Source of the DNA: an uncultured Clostridia bacterium | GTDB taxonomy: Bacteria; Bacillota; Clostridia; Christensenellales; Aristaeellaceae | Direction: 5' to 3' | Length of the DNA stretch: 64,000 bases | Assembly: GCA_937906775.1 (NCBI GenBank) | Contig: CALCUD010000002.1 | Coordinates: 62,001 to 126,000, forward strand | Shown here: positions 17,026-26,184 of the stretch, piece by piece | How positions within the stretch are numbered: the stretch's first letter is position 1 | Layout: every line of letters begins with the position of its first letter | Position numbers and translations under genes: made by a program | The notes under the pieces: model-generated | Seen by the model: the letters and a program-made list of their open reading frames with translations, nothing else | What the model was told of the DNA's origin: nothing | The model's database searches: none

Positions 17026-18099
17026 TTGACCGCATCCGAACGGCTGATAGAGCTGCTTCACCTGACGGTAAACATCGCGGTTGTGATCCACGATCCTTCC
17101 AATATGTTTTATCTGACGGAAGGATATACAGGTGAAGGCACAGTCTATATCTCCGTGAACCGTAAGGTTATCGTGACCGATTTCCGCTATACCGAACAGG
17201 CTGAACGGCAGGCGCCCGGTTTTGAAGTCGTCATGACCGACAAGGAACGTCACGAGGCTGACTGGTTGAAGGAGCTTTGCGAAAGCGATAACATCAACGA
17301 GATCCGTTATGAATCCAACTACCTGACGGTTGACGCATTTGAACGTCTTCGCGGGAAGCTGGGTGACGAGATCACTTTTGTTCCGCTGAAGGGAGCTCCT
17401 CAGAAGCTCCGTGAAGTCAAAACGCCTGTAGAGATCGTTGCCATGCGTAAAGCGGCCGATATCACAGCCGAAGCCTTCCGCTCCATTCTGTCGAAGATCC
17501 GGGAAGGTATGAGCGAAAAAGACCTGCAGATTGAGCTCGATTTCACGATGCTCCGTCTGGGCGCTGACGGTCAGGCGTTCGATACGATCATTGCCAGCGG
17601 TGAAAACGGCAGTCTCTGCCATGCGATCCCCGGTCCCCGGAAACTCCGGAACGGGGATATGATCACCATGGATTTCGGCGCGAAGGTAAACGGATATTGC
17701 AGCGATATGACCCGGACGGTCGCCCTGGGTCAGCCGTCTGACGAGATGCGCCGCGTATACGATACGGTGCTTCGGGCACAGACCATGTGCGAGGATGCCC
17801 TTGCTGTCGGAAAGCGCTGCAGCGATATCGACAGGCTCGCCCGCGATTACATTGATTCCCGCGGGTATGCCGGACGTTTCGGACATGGACTGGGGCATTC
17901 GGTCGGTATCGATATTCACGAAGAACCGCGCCTGAGTCAGACCTGCAGCGAAACGCTTCGCGCCGGTGTGGTGATCACGGTGGAACCCGGGGTCTATTTG
18001 CCGGGAGTCGGCGGCGTGCGGATCGAAAACACCTGCCTTGTCCGTGAAAACGGAAGCGAACCGCTGACGGACGCGGACAAACAGTTGATCATCCTTTAA
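17026..18099 (+). CDS. pepP: M24 family Xaa-Pro aminopeptidase
   Basis: 357 residues: an N-terminal creatinase-like domain (about 1-130) and a pita-bread metallopeptidase domain. Metal ligands are visible in 'MDFGAKVNGYCSDMTRTV' (two Asp), 'GHGLGHSVGIDIHEEP' (His), 'VEPGVY' (Glu) and 'GGVRIENT' (Glu). It cleaves the N-terminal residue ahead of proline. The start is TTG 17026 after AGGGAGAAGAA. The neighbour downstream is efp, 43 bp away, an arrangement common in Bacillota. Confidence 0.9.
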   Translation: MTASERLIELLHLTVNIAVVIHDPSNMFYLTEGYTGEGTVYISVNRKVIVTDFRYTEQAERQAPGFEVVMTDKERHEADWLKELCESDNINEIRYESNYLTVDAFERLRGKLGDEITFVPLKGAPQKLREVKTPVEIVAMRKAADITAEAFRSILSKIREGMSEKDLQIELDFTMLRLGADGQAFDTIIASGENGSLCHAIPGPRKLRNGDMITMDFGAKVNGYCSDMTRTVALGQPSDEMRRVYDTVLRAQTMCEDALAVGKRCSDIDRLARDYIDSRGYAGRFGHGLGHSVGIDIHEEPRLSQTCSETLRAGVVITVEPGVYLPGVGGVRIENTCLVRENGSEPLTDADKQLIIL

Positions 18100-18142
18100 T
18101 TCAGTGTATCCAAAAGATTAATGATAAACGGAGGAAAGAACC

Positions 18143-18700
18143 ATGATTACTGCGGGAGATTTCAAAAAGGGAATTACAATCGAATGGGACGGCGGCGTCT
18201 GGAACATCGTTGACTTCCAGCATGTCAAGCCCGGTAAGGGAGCGGCCTTTGTCCGCACCAAGATCAAAAATGTGATGACCGGCGCCGTGGTGGAACGCAG
18301 CTTCAACCCGACCGACAAAATGCCCAAGGCCATCATCGAAACCAAAGAAATGCAGTATGTCTATAACGACGGCGATCTGTACTATTTCATGGACGTCGAA
18401 ACTTATGAACAGCTTCCTATGACCCATGATCAGGTGGAGGACGCCATTCCCTTCGTGAAGGAAGGCACCAACGTGACCATGCGGTTCTTCAAGGGCAGCG
18501 CCTTCTCCGTCGAAGCGCCGAACTTTGTTGTGCTTGAGGTGACCGATACCGAGCCCGGTTTTGCCGGCGATACCGCTTCCAATACCTATAAGCCTGCCAC
18601 GCTGGAGACCGGATTCTCCCTGCAGGTTCCGCTGTTCATCAACACCGGCGACATGATCCAGATCGACACCCGTACCGGCGAATACCTCAAACGTGCCTGA
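18143..18700 (+). CDS. efp: Translation elongation factor P
   Basis: 185 residues, full length. The tip loop HVKPGKGAAF places the residue that may be modified at Lys32. The C-terminal OB domain ends with 'DTRTGEYLKRA', as in typical EF-P. It relieves ribosome stalling at polyproline stretches. Ribosome site GGAGG 8-9 nt before ATG. No EF-P modification enzyme is seen in the window. Confidence 0.96.
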   Translation: MITAGDFKKGITIEWDGGVWNIVDFQHVKPGKGAAFVRTKIKNVMTGAVVERSFNPTDKMPKAIIETKEMQYVYNDGDLYYFMDVETYEQLPMTHDQVEDAIPFVKEGTNVTMRFFKGSAFSVEAPNFVVLEVTDTEPGFAGDTASNTYKPATLETGFSLQVPLFINTGDMIQIDTRTGEYLKRA

Positions 18701-18728
18701 TCGGAATGTTTATCAGGGAGGAACCGAT

Positions 18729-19181
18729 ATGAGCAAACTGACAGACAAGATCAGTTATCTTCAGGGCCTGGCGGAAGGCATGAAGCTGAATCCTGAAAAG
18801 GATACGCACAAGCTGATTCTGGGCATTCTCGATGCTCTGGGCGACGTGGGCGAAGCCTTCGAAGCGATGAACGAAGCGCAGACTGAACTGAGCGACTACG
18901 TCGAGAGCATCGATGAGGATCTGGCGGATCTGGAAGCCGATCTCTACGATGAGGATGACGAAGACGCCTATGAGGACAGCGACGAGGGCGAGAACCCGAT
19001 CGTGTATGAATGTCCTCATTGCGGAACCGAAATCGAGATCGATCCTGAGGATGTGGATTTTGATGAGGACGCCGCATGCCCGGCTTGCGGGAAAGAACTT
19101 TTCCCGGAACTGCCGGATGACGGCGAGGCCGAAGATGAAGAATCAGAAGAAGCGGCAGGAGAAGACTCTCCCGCGGAATGA
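18729..19181 (+). CDS. Acidic zinc-ribbon protein (CD1247 N-terminal type)
   Basis: About 150 residues from ATG 18729 (AGGGAGG 6-12 nt upstream). The N-terminal 75 residues form a helical domain (SYLQGLAEGMKLNPEKD), as in the clostridial CD1247 family. A long Asp/Glu stretch follows. The C-terminal zinc ribbon is 'ECPHCGTEIEIDPEDV' plus CPACGKEL, followed by another acidic tail. Close linkage to efp, 28 bp upstream, is seen. The function is unknown; metal binding or nucleic-acid-mimic interactions are possible. Confidence 0.75.
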   Translation: MSKLTDKISYLQGLAEGMKLNPEKDTHKLILGILDALGDVGEAFEAMNEAQTELSDYVESIDEDLADLEADLYDEDDEDAYEDSDEGENPIVYECPHCGTEIEIDPEDVDFDEDAACPACGKELFPELPDDGEAEDEESEEAAGEDSPAE

Positions 19182-19198
19182 TCCTTCCGATCCCTGTG

Positions 19199-19230
19199 AA
19201 AGCGCTCCCGTTTCGGGGGCGCTTCTTTTT
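19199..19230 (+). terminator. Terminator after the efp unit
   Basis: AAGCGCTCCCG, loop TTTC, GGGGGCGCTT, then CTTTTTC; one G-T pair in the stem. Confidence 0.8.
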
Positions 19231-19240
19231 CAGGTAAAAC

Positions 19241-19279
19241 AAAACCCGCTCCGCGAATATGCTTCGCGGAGCGGGTTTT
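19241..19279. terminator. Bidirectional terminator between convergent units
   Basis: A 17-bp perfect stem (19241-19257 with 19263-19279) flanked by AAAA and TTTT on both sides, so it ends both the plus-strand efp unit and the minus-strand DUF3048 gene. Confidence 0.9.
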
Positions 19280-19289
19280 TAATAAAATA

Positions 19290-20393
19290 TCAGTCGTTGT
19301 AATAGATTACTTCACTGACATCGTTGGTGACAATGATGAAAGTCTTTCCGCGCTGGAAAGCCAGCTCATCGCCGTTTTCATCCAGATAAATGATCCGGGA
19401 ATCATTTTCGGGATGAGTCCAGGCGCCGCGGATGTATTTACCGTTCTGGAAGATCTCGGCGGTCCCGCTGCCCTTCATCTGGTTTTCATAATAGGAGAAT
19501 TCGCCGTTGTAGTTCATCTTCACGCGCATGACGATGACATTGTTGAATACAATGTTCTCGTCTGTCAGGTAATCCTTGTAGGTCCCGGAAGAATTGATCC
19601 GGTAATATCCGTTGGCTTTTTCGTTGAAGGCGAATTCACACCAGCTGGCAGGATTGCCGGCGCCCGCCTTGTAGGTCTCACCGAAGAAGTCGACGGTAAT
19701 GTCGAACGCATCTTCACCGCGGGTCAGAGGCTCATCGGTGAAAAGGAAGGGACGCTTTTCGAATTCGGTTCCCTTATCGAGGAAATCCCTGTGCGCATCG
19801 GCCACAGCGAAGGAAAGATTGTGGGGAGCCACATGATATTCAACACGCTTTTTATAATTGGGCCCCAGCAGGTTGAAGTTGCGGCCGGACTTGGAAAAGC
19901 CCCATTTGGACAGCCAGACATTCAGGTCGGTATTGGTGGCGGTGGTGGCACCGGGACCGCCGTAGGCAAAACCGGCATTCCAGGAGTAGGCGATGGGGAG
20001 CATCGTCATCCGGCCGGACCGGACGCCGCCGGCTTCTTCGGGGTAAGCATCGGTAAACAGGGCCAGCAGTTTGGTGTTCCCCTTGCCGGAATTATGGACC
20101 TGATAGAAAACGCTGGCATCGGCGACACCCCAATGCGGATAGGCGCCTTTTCTTTCGTCGCCGTCGGGATTCTCGGCATTGTCCAGAACCATCAGGATGG
20201 GAGTGTATTCTTCGTCGCAGGGAAGGCCTGAGGTGGGGCTGATCCCTTCCATGACGGGATTGTCGGGATAAGAATCTTTGATCTTGATATCCGTTTTGAT
20301 CTTGCCTTTGATCACGGTACCGTCATCCGCCAAAGCGGAAACGGAGGCAAGGGCCAGGCACAGGATCAACAGGACGGCCAGGAATTTTTTCAT
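19290..20393 (-). CDS. Secreted DUF3048-domain protein (YerB-like)
   Basis: 367 residues with a cleavable signal peptide (MKKFLAVLLILCLALASVSALAD). The N-terminal DUF3048 region includes 'GISPTSGLPCDEEYTPIL', 'GVADASVFYQVH' and 'AGGVRSGRMTMLPIA'. The C-terminal part ('YLDENGDELAFQRGKTFIIV') is the second DUF3048 domain. YerB of Bacillus is a lipoprotein of unknown function; this one has no lipobox. Ribosome site AAGGAGG 9 nt before ATG. It stands as a single gene with its own terminator. Confidence 0.85.
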   Translation of the reverse strand: MKKFLAVLLILCLALASVSALADDGTVIKGKIKTDIKIKDSYPDNPVMEGISPTSGLPCDEEYTPILMVLDNAENPDGDERKGAYPHWGVADASVFYQVHNSGKGNTKLLALFTDAYPEEAGGVRSGRMTMLPIAYSWNAGFAYGGPGATTATNTDLNVWLSKWGFSKSGRNFNLLGPNYKKRVEYHVAPHNLSFAVADAHRDFLDKGTEFEKRPFLFTDEPLTRGEDAFDITVDFFGETYKAGAGNPASWCEFAFNEKANGYYRINSSGTYKDYLTDENIVFNNVIVMRVKMNYNGEFSYYENQMKGSGTAEIFQNGKYIRGAWTHPENDSRIIYLDENGDELAFQRGKTFIIVTNDVSEVIYYND

Positions 20394-20427
20394 TCGGGAA
20401 GACCTCCTTCAGAGAATATGTGAGTGT

Positions 20428-20456
20428 ATTATACAACTGTTTTCAGATTAAGAAAA
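20428..20456 (-). promoter_or_regulatory. Candidate promoter of the DUF3048 gene
   Basis: On the minus strand, TATAAT (20433-20428) preceded directly by TTG; the -35 region (TTTTCT) is weak. Confidence 0.45.
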
Positions 20457-20469
20457 GCGTTTTGTTCAA

Positions 20470-20495
20470 AATAAAAAACGGCGCGGGAGCGCCGT
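20470..20495 (-). terminator. Terminator of the STAS gene
   Basis: Minus strand: ACGGCGC, loop TCCC, GCGCCGT, then a run TTTTTTATTTT. Confidence 0.88.
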
Positions 20496-20506
20496 CGGCA
20501 AGCATG

Positions 20507-20803
20507 TCAGCAGATGGTCAGGATATCGGAGAAGCCGGTGATGTCGAATACTTCCTGAATGGCTTCGGACACATTGGAAATGGACATAGCCCCCTGCCTG
20601 TTCATCGTTTTTTGCGCGCTGAGCAGGACGCGAAGCCCGGCGGAGGAGATATACTCCAACTGAGCGAAATCAAATTTCAGATCGGTTACCGCGCTGAGCT
20701 GATCATTCAGAACAGATTCAAGCTCAGGAGCGGTCATGGTATCAAGCCGGCCTTCCAAAGCGACGGTCAATGTGCTGTCTTCTTTGGTCTGATTGATTTT
20801 CAT
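20507..20803 (-). CDS. STAS-domain anti-sigma factor antagonist
   Basis: 98 residues, a single STAS domain of SpoIIAA/RsbV type. 'VALEGRLDTMTAPEL' and 'FAQLEYISSAGLRVLL' contain the loop whose Ser is the phosphorylation site of an anti-sigma kinase. Start: ATG 20803 with GGGAGG 8 nt upstream. No sigma factor or kinase is adjacent; the nearest candidate partner is the phosphatase-kinase fusion about 5.7 kb away, which already has its own STAS partner. It may therefore be a second input. Confidence 0.85.
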   Translation of the reverse strand: MKINQTKEDSTLTVALEGRLDTMTAPELESVLNDQLSAVTDLKFDFAQLEYISSAGLRVLLSAQKTMNRQGAMSISNVSEAIQEVFDITGFSDILTIC

Positions 20804-20941
20804 AGTCAACGCCTCCCGGTGAATATCATCTATGCTTCCCGTATCATATCATATCGGGCCTGAAAATGCCAGTATTTCTTGAAAAAAGGGTGAAGACACG
20901 GTGAACGGAGAACGAAACATGAAAAATCAGTTGTGAATCAA

Positions 20942-20950
20942 TGTTATAAT
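20942..20950 (+). promoter_or_regulatory. Extended -10 promoter of the ABC exporter gene
   Basis: TGTTATAAT, an extended -10 element, 52 bp before ATG 21003; no good -35 is seen. Confidence 0.5.
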
Positions 20951-21002
20951 AGGGTAAAATACAAAATGAAATATTGTTGCTTATGAACCGGGAGGGGATA
21001 CC

Positions 21003-23984
21003 ATGCTGGAATTGCTGAACATTACAAAAGAATACGACACCGCCGGAGAAAAGGTGGAGGCGCTGAAAGGCATCTGTCTTCGCTTCGGGGACAGTGAGTT
21101 CGTTTCAGTCCTGGGGCCGTCGGGATGCGGAAAAACAACGCTTTTGAATATTATCGGAGGTCTGGACCATGCCACCTCCGGCGAGCTGCGGATCAACGGC
21201 CGCAGTACGGCTGAATACAATGACCGGGATTGGGATACCTACCGGAACCATTCCGTAGGGTTCGTATTTCAGAGCTACAATCTGATTCCGCACCAGACGG
21301 TACTTCAGAATGTTGAGCTGGCGCTGAGCCTGAGCGGGGTCGGAAAAGCCGAAAGAAGAAAAAGAGCCGTCGAGGCGCTTAAACGGGTCGGCCTTGAAAA
21401 CCAGCTCCGGAAACGTCCGGCGGAAATGAGCGGCGGTCAGATGCAGCGGGTCGCGATTGCCCGCGCCATTGTCAATGATCCGGATATCATTCTGGCGGAT
21501 GAACCGACCGGCGCGCTGGATACTGAAACAAGCGTCCAGGTCATGGAAATTCTGAAGGAGATTTCCCGTGACAGGCTGGTCATTATGGTCACGCATAACC
21601 CTGATCTTGCGGATCAGTATTCAACGCGGATCGTCCGGATGCTGGACGGGAAAATCACCGCGGACAGCGGGGAAAACACCCGGGATGAGGAAACGGACCG
21701 TACGGTGAATGCGAAGGCGGACAGCGGGAAGCAAGCCGCGATGTCACTTCGGACCGGATTCGGATTGAGCCTGAAGAACCTGTTTACCAAAAAAGGACGG
21801 ACGCTGCTGACCAGTATTGCCGGCTCGATCGGAATCATCGGTATCGCACTGATCTATGCTGTTTCCAACGGAATGACAGGCTATATCAACCGCGTTCAGG
21901 AGGAAACGCTGTCCTCCTATCCGCTGACGCTGGAAGGGAAAAGTCTGGATACTTCCTCTTTTCTCAATACTTTTCTCGGCAAGGCGCAGTCTCTCGGCGA
22001 ACATGAACAGGACGGGATCTATCAGAAAGGCGTTATCTTTGAACTGACAAACGCCATGAATTCCATGGAGGAAAAGAAAAACGACCTGAAGTCTTTCAAA
22101 TCCTATCTGGAAGCACAGTCGGCCGATCCGGAAAGCGTTCTCGGGAAATCTGTGAGCGCGGTCCAGTATACCTACAGTCACGGCCTGCCGGTATATACCA
22201 GACTGCCCGACGGAGAGATCGTACGTTCCAACCTTCAGGAAATCACCATGGATCTGATCGGCGGTTTCATGAATATGGATACTTCCCTGATGACATCCAT
22301 GGCCAGCACTTCCATCATGAGCAGTAACTACAGCATGATGGAATCCTACACCCGCCTCTGGCAGGAAATCCTTCCCGGGGAGGACGGACAGATCATCAGC
22401 CCGCTCTTCCGCCAGGAATATGATCTGATATACGGATCCTGGCCGACGGGATTTGATGAGGTCGTCCTGATCGCGGATGAAAAGGGGGAGATCGGAGATC
22501 TTTCCCTGTACGCGCTCGGTCTGATCCCCAAAGAGGACATGGTACACCTGATGACAGCAGCTGCTACCAGAGAACAGGTTGAATTCACACCCCGCCGCTG
22601 GACCTATGACGAGATATGCGGCCTTGATTTCCGGGTCATTCCAGAGGGAGACTGTTTTACGGAAGATAAAGATCTCGGCGTTTATACCGATCTCCGGGAA
22701 AGTGCAGCCGGTCTGCAATATCTGTACGACAACGCGCTTCATCTGCGCGTCTCCGGTATCCTGAAACCCTCCGGGAACGCCGCTTCAACGATGCTGCAGG
22801 ACGGAATCGCCTATACATCCCTGCTCACAGAATATATGATGGAGAAGAATAACGGGTCGGCCGCGGTAACCGCCCAGCGGAACGCGCCATCGCGGGATAT
22901 CCTGACAGGACTTCCGTTCCGTAACAGCGGGACGATGACGGAAGCGGACAAGGCTGCCGCGTTCCGCGAGGCGGCGGAGACGATGTCCGCGGAAGAGCAG
23001 GCCGGAATCTGCAGAAAACTGAAAACAACGCCGGATGAAGCAGACGTCGCGGAGCAGGTTCAGCAATCTCTGTCCGTGCTGGATCGGGCAGCGATGGAAG
23101 CGATTCTCCTGCCGGTAGCGGTATCCCAGATGGGAATGCAGGAGACCATGGTCGCCGGATATCTGAAGCAAATGGATGACGCCACGCTCAGCGAGTGGAC
23201 CGGCAAGGTGCTGACGGAGCAGATCCGGCTGGAAACGGAACAGAAGACGGCTGAACAGCTGAACGGCGCCACGGACGGGGAACTGGCGGCTCTGCTCATG
23301 AAAGAACTTCCGGATTATCCGGACGCGCTTTGCGCGCAGCTCTACGATTCAGAGATGAAGTTTTCTGACGGGGATTACGACAGCAATCTGGACAAGTTCG
23401 GCTATCTGGACCCGGACGCGCCCGCGTCGATCAATCTTTACGCGTCCACGTTTGAGGCAAAGGAGGCTATCGAGGAGGAGATCCGGAAATATAATGAAAC
23501 CGTTGACGCCATGTCGGAGATCACCTATGTGGACTACATCAGCCTGATCCTGAGTTCCGTGACGACGATCATCAATGCGATCAGCTATGTTCTGATCGCC
23601 TTCGTGGCCATATCTCTGATCGTATCCTCCATCATGATCGGCGTCATCACGCTGATCTCCGTTCAGGAAAGGACCAAGGAAATCGGTATCCTGAGGTCGC
23701 TGGGCGCGAGCAAGCGGAATGTCTCCGCCATGTTCAACGCGGAAACGGTCATGATCGGTTTCGCTTCGGGAATCCTGGGCGTCGGCGTGACCTGGCTTCT
23801 GTGCATTCCGATCAACGCCATTCTGCATCATCTGACCGGGATCACCAATCTGTCCGCTTATCTGGACCCGCTGACCGCGGGCCTCCTGGTGCTGATCAGT
23901 ATGTTCCTGACGCTGATTGCCGGAATCATTCCTTCCAGAAGCGCAGCAAGGAAGGACCCGGTGGTCGCTCTCAGAACGGAGTAA
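21003..23984 (+). CDS. MacB-like ABC transporter, ATPase fused to FtsX-type permease
   Basis: 993 residues. The N-terminal ATPase (about 1-225) has Walker A GPSGCGKTT, signature MSGGQMQR and Walker B 'IILADEPTGALD'. A charged linker leads to a first membrane helix (about 265-285), then an extracellular region of roughly 550 residues, and three more helices in the last 150 residues ('TTIINAISYVLIAFVAISL', 'IGILRSLGASKRNVSAMF'). This is the MacB/type VII ABC fold, which works as a mechanotransducer or exporter, usually as a homodimer. The unusually large outside domain is not a standard MacB size. No membrane-fusion protein or two-component system adjoins it. The substrate is unknown. Confidence 0.85.
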   Translation: MLELLNITKEYDTAGEKVEALKGICLRFGDSEFVSVLGPSGCGKTTLLNIIGGLDHATSGELRINGRSTAEYNDRDWDTYRNHSVGFVFQSYNLIPHQTVLQNVELALSLSGVGKAERRKRAVEALKRVGLENQLRKRPAEMSGGQMQRVAIARAIVNDPDIILADEPTGALDTETSVQVMEILKEISRDRLVIMVTHNPDLADQYSTRIVRMLDGKITADSGENTRDEETDRTVNAKADSGKQAAMSLRTGFGLSLKNLFTKKGRTLLTSIAGSIGIIGIALIYAVSNGMTGYINRVQEETLSSYPLTLEGKSLDTSSFLNTFLGKAQSLGEHEQDGIYQKGVIFELTNAMNSMEEKKNDLKSFKSYLEAQSADPESVLGKSVSAVQYTYSHGLPVYTRLPDGEIVRSNLQEITMDLIGGFMNMDTSLMTSMASTSIMSSNYSMMESYTRLWQEILPGEDGQIISPLFRQEYDLIYGSWPTGFDEVVLIADEKGEIGDLSLYALGLIPKEDMVHLMTAAATREQVEFTPRRWTYDEICGLDFRVIPEGDCFTEDKDLGVYTDLRESAAGLQYLYDNALHLRVSGILKPSGNAASTMLQDGIAYTSLLTEYMMEKNNGSAAVTAQRNAPSRDILTGLPFRNSGTMTEADKAAAFREAAETMSAEEQAGICRKLKTTPDEADVAEQVQQSLSVLDRAAMEAILLPVAVSQMGMQETMVAGYLKQMDDATLSEWTGKVLTEQIRLETEQKTAEQLNGATDGELAALLMKELPDYPDALCAQLYDSEMKFSDGDYDSNLDKFGYLDPDAPASINLYASTFEAKEAIEEEIRKYNETVDAMSEITYVDYISLILSSVTTIINAISYVLIAFVAISLIVSSIMIGVITLISVQERTKEIGILRSLGASKRNVSAMFNAETVMIGFASGILGVGVTWLLCIPINAILHHLTGITNLSAYLDPLTAGLLVLISMFLTLIAGIIPSRSAARKDPVVALRTE

Positions 23985-24005
23985 GGAAAAGGAGGAAAAT
24001 GATCT

Positions 24006-25031
24006 ATGAGAATGATTACGCTTGGATCAACGGGGATCACTGTTCCGGCAAACGCTTTCGGCGCGCTTCCTGTTCAGCGGACCGACACGGAAACGGCTGT
24101 CCGGCTGATCCGGAAAGCCTACCGCGGCGGTATGACTTTTTTCGATACCGCGCGGGCGTATTCCGACAGTGAATACAAACTCGGGATCGCTTTCCGGGAA
24201 CTGGACCGCGATACCTATTTTGTCGCGACCAAGACGCACGCGGAGGATCCGGAAACCTTTCGGGAACATCTGGCGCAATCGCTGGAACTTTTGGGAACGG
24301 ATCATGTGGATATCTATCAGTTCCATTGTGCGGACCGGTGTTTCCGCCCCGGAGACGGGACCGGTATGTATGAGGAAATGATCCGTGCCCGTGAGGAGGG
24401 AAAGATCCGCCATATCGGGATCACAACCCACAGGATCGGTGTCGCGGAGGAAATCGTGGCTTCTGGCCTCTACGAAACGCTGCAGTTTCCGTTCAGCTAT
24501 CTGGCTTCCGAGCGGGAGATCCGTCTGGTACAGGCCTGCGCCGGAGCAAACATGGGTTTTATCGCGATGAAGGGCCTGTGCGGCGGAATCCTGACGGACA
24601 GCAGAGCGTGCATGGCGTTCATGTCGCAGTATCCTGTTCTGCCGATCTGGGGCATTCAGCGGGAAACCGAGCTGGATGAGTGGCTCGCGTTTTTCGGGGA
24701 GGAACCGCAGATGACGCCGGAAACTGAAAAGCGGATCAGCGCGGACAAAGCTGAACTCGTTACAGATTTCTGCCGCGGATGCGGCTATTGCGAACCCTGT
24801 ACAGCCGGGATCAGGATCCACGATTGCGCGCGTATGATCCCGATGATCCGGAGGAGTCCGTCCGCGGGTTTCCTGCAGGAATCATGGCAGAACGAAATGG
24901 CGAAGATCGATCAGTGCGTGGATTGCGGTCTTTGCAAAACCAGGTGTCCCTACGGACTGGATACGCCGAACCTGTTGAAAAAGAATCTGGAGGATTACCG
25001 GAACATTCTTTCCGGCAAAACCAAAATCTGA
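24006..25031 (+). CDS. Aldo/keto reductase with C-terminal 4Fe-4S domain
   Basis: 341 residues. AKR barrel: 'FFDTARAYSDSE' (Asp and Tyr of the catalytic tetrad), 'FVATKTHAEDP' (Lys) and 'DIYQFHCAD' (His). The C-terminal 100 residues are ferredoxin-like: a CRGCGYCEPC cluster, then CVDCGLCKTRCPYGL. This fused type is common in anaerobes and is thought to couple NAD(P)H or ferredoxin to carbonyl reduction. It lies 22 bp after the ABC gene and 35 bp before the next gene, so it may be part of that transcript. Confidence 0.88.
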   Translation: MRMITLGSTGITVPANAFGALPVQRTDTETAVRLIRKAYRGGMTFFDTARAYSDSEYKLGIAFRELDRDTYFVATKTHAEDPETFREHLAQSLELLGTDHVDIYQFHCADRCFRPGDGTGMYEEMIRAREEGKIRHIGITTHRIGVAEEIVASGLYETLQFPFSYLASEREIRLVQACAGANMGFIAMKGLCGGILTDSRACMAFMSQYPVLPIWGIQRETELDEWLAFFGEEPQMTPETEKRISADKAELVTDFCRGCGYCEPCTAGIRIHDCARMIPMIRRSPSAGFLQESWQNEMAKIDQCVDCGLCKTRCPYGLDTPNLLKKNLEDYRNILSGKTKI

Positions 25032-25065
25032 CCGGGGCCAAACGGATCCCGAAGGAGGCGGAACC

Positions 25066-26163
25066 GTGGGAAACAAGCTGATATGGCCTGATTACCGGAA
25101 CTGTATTGCCAATCTTCCGAATTCAATCCTGAAAAAGTTCGGAACGGAGACGGCAGGCGATACGCTTCCGCTGGCTGACCGTTATCTGGAAAAGGACTGC
25201 CGGAATATTGTGACGCTGATCCTGGACGGAATGGGAATCAGTATCCTGAATAAGCATCTGCAGCAGGACGGTCCTTTCCGGTCGCGTCTCGCGGGCGCAT
25301 ATCAGTCGGTTTTTCTTTCCACAACCACCGCAGCGACGACTTCCGCTCTTTCGGGCCTTCAGCCGTGTGAACACGGCTGGCTCGGCTGGGATAACTACTA
25401 TCCCCAGATTGACCGGAACGTGACCGTTTTCCTGAATACCGTGCAGAATACGGAGATTCCGGCAGCGGATTATCATGTGGCGCGGCGGTATACGCCCTAC
25501 GAAAGCGTCCCGGACCGGATCCGGAAGCAGGGAGGAACAGCTTACGAATGTATGCCGTTCGTACCGCCTTATCCGAAGACGTTTGAAGAGATCTGCGCGC
25601 TGATCAAAGCGCGCTGCGAGGAACCCGGCAGGAAGTATATCTATGCCTACTGGGATCAGCCGGACGGACTCATGCATCAGTACGGAACCGGCGCGCCGGT
25701 CGTACACGAAACCCTGATGAAGCTGGAGACGGAGGCCAGCCGCCTGGCGGAGCAGCTGGAGGATACGCTGATCTTCGTGACCGCGGATCACGGGCATATC
25801 GATACCGAATACGCCGTACTTCAGGATGAACCGGAACTGTGTGACTGTCTGGTCCGGATGCCTTCCCTGGAACCCCGGGTGTTGAATTTCTTTATCCGGG
25901 AGGGAATGAGGGAACGTTTTGAATATCTTTTTCAGGAACGTTTCGGGGACCGTTTCATGCTGATGCCCGTGGAGGAGGCGCTCCGCAGAAAACTTTTCGG
26001 TACGGCAAAGCCGCGGGATGATTTGCGGAGTATGCTGGGAGATTATCTGGCCATCGCGACCGGTCCGTTTTCCATTTATTTCAATGACGAAAGATGGCTC
26101 TCCATGCACGGAAGCATTACAGAAGAAGAAATGATGATTCCCCTGATTGTGTTTGGATCATGA
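25066..26163 (+). CDS. Alkaline-phosphatase-superfamily hydrolase
   Basis: 365 residues, a nucleotide pyrophosphatase/phosphodiesterase-like enzyme. 'TLILDGMGISIL' has the first metal Asp. 'LSTTTAATTSALSGLQP' contains the probable Thr nucleophile. 'YAYWDQPDGLMHQYG' has Asp and His ligands. 'FVTADHGHID' has the Asp-His pair. There is no signal peptide, so it should act in the cytoplasm. The start is GTG 25066 after AAGGAGG. The substrate is unknown. Confidence 0.82.
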   Translation: MGNKLIWPDYRNCIANLPNSILKKFGTETAGDTLPLADRYLEKDCRNIVTLILDGMGISILNKHLQQDGPFRSRLAGAYQSVFLSTTTAATTSALSGLQPCEHGWLGWDNYYPQIDRNVTVFLNTVQNTEIPAADYHVARRYTPYESVPDRIRKQGGTAYECMPFVPPYPKTFEEICALIKARCEEPGRKYIYAYWDQPDGLMHQYGTGAPVVHETLMKLETEASRLAEQLEDTLIFVTADHGHIDTEYAVLQDEPELCDCLVRMPSLEPRVLNFFIREGMRERFEYLFQERFGDRFMLMPVEEALRRKLFGTAKPRDDLRSMLGDYLAIATGPFSIYFNDERWLSMHGSITEEEMMIPLIVFGS

Positions 26164-26184
26164 TATCGGAACGGAGGATGACGG

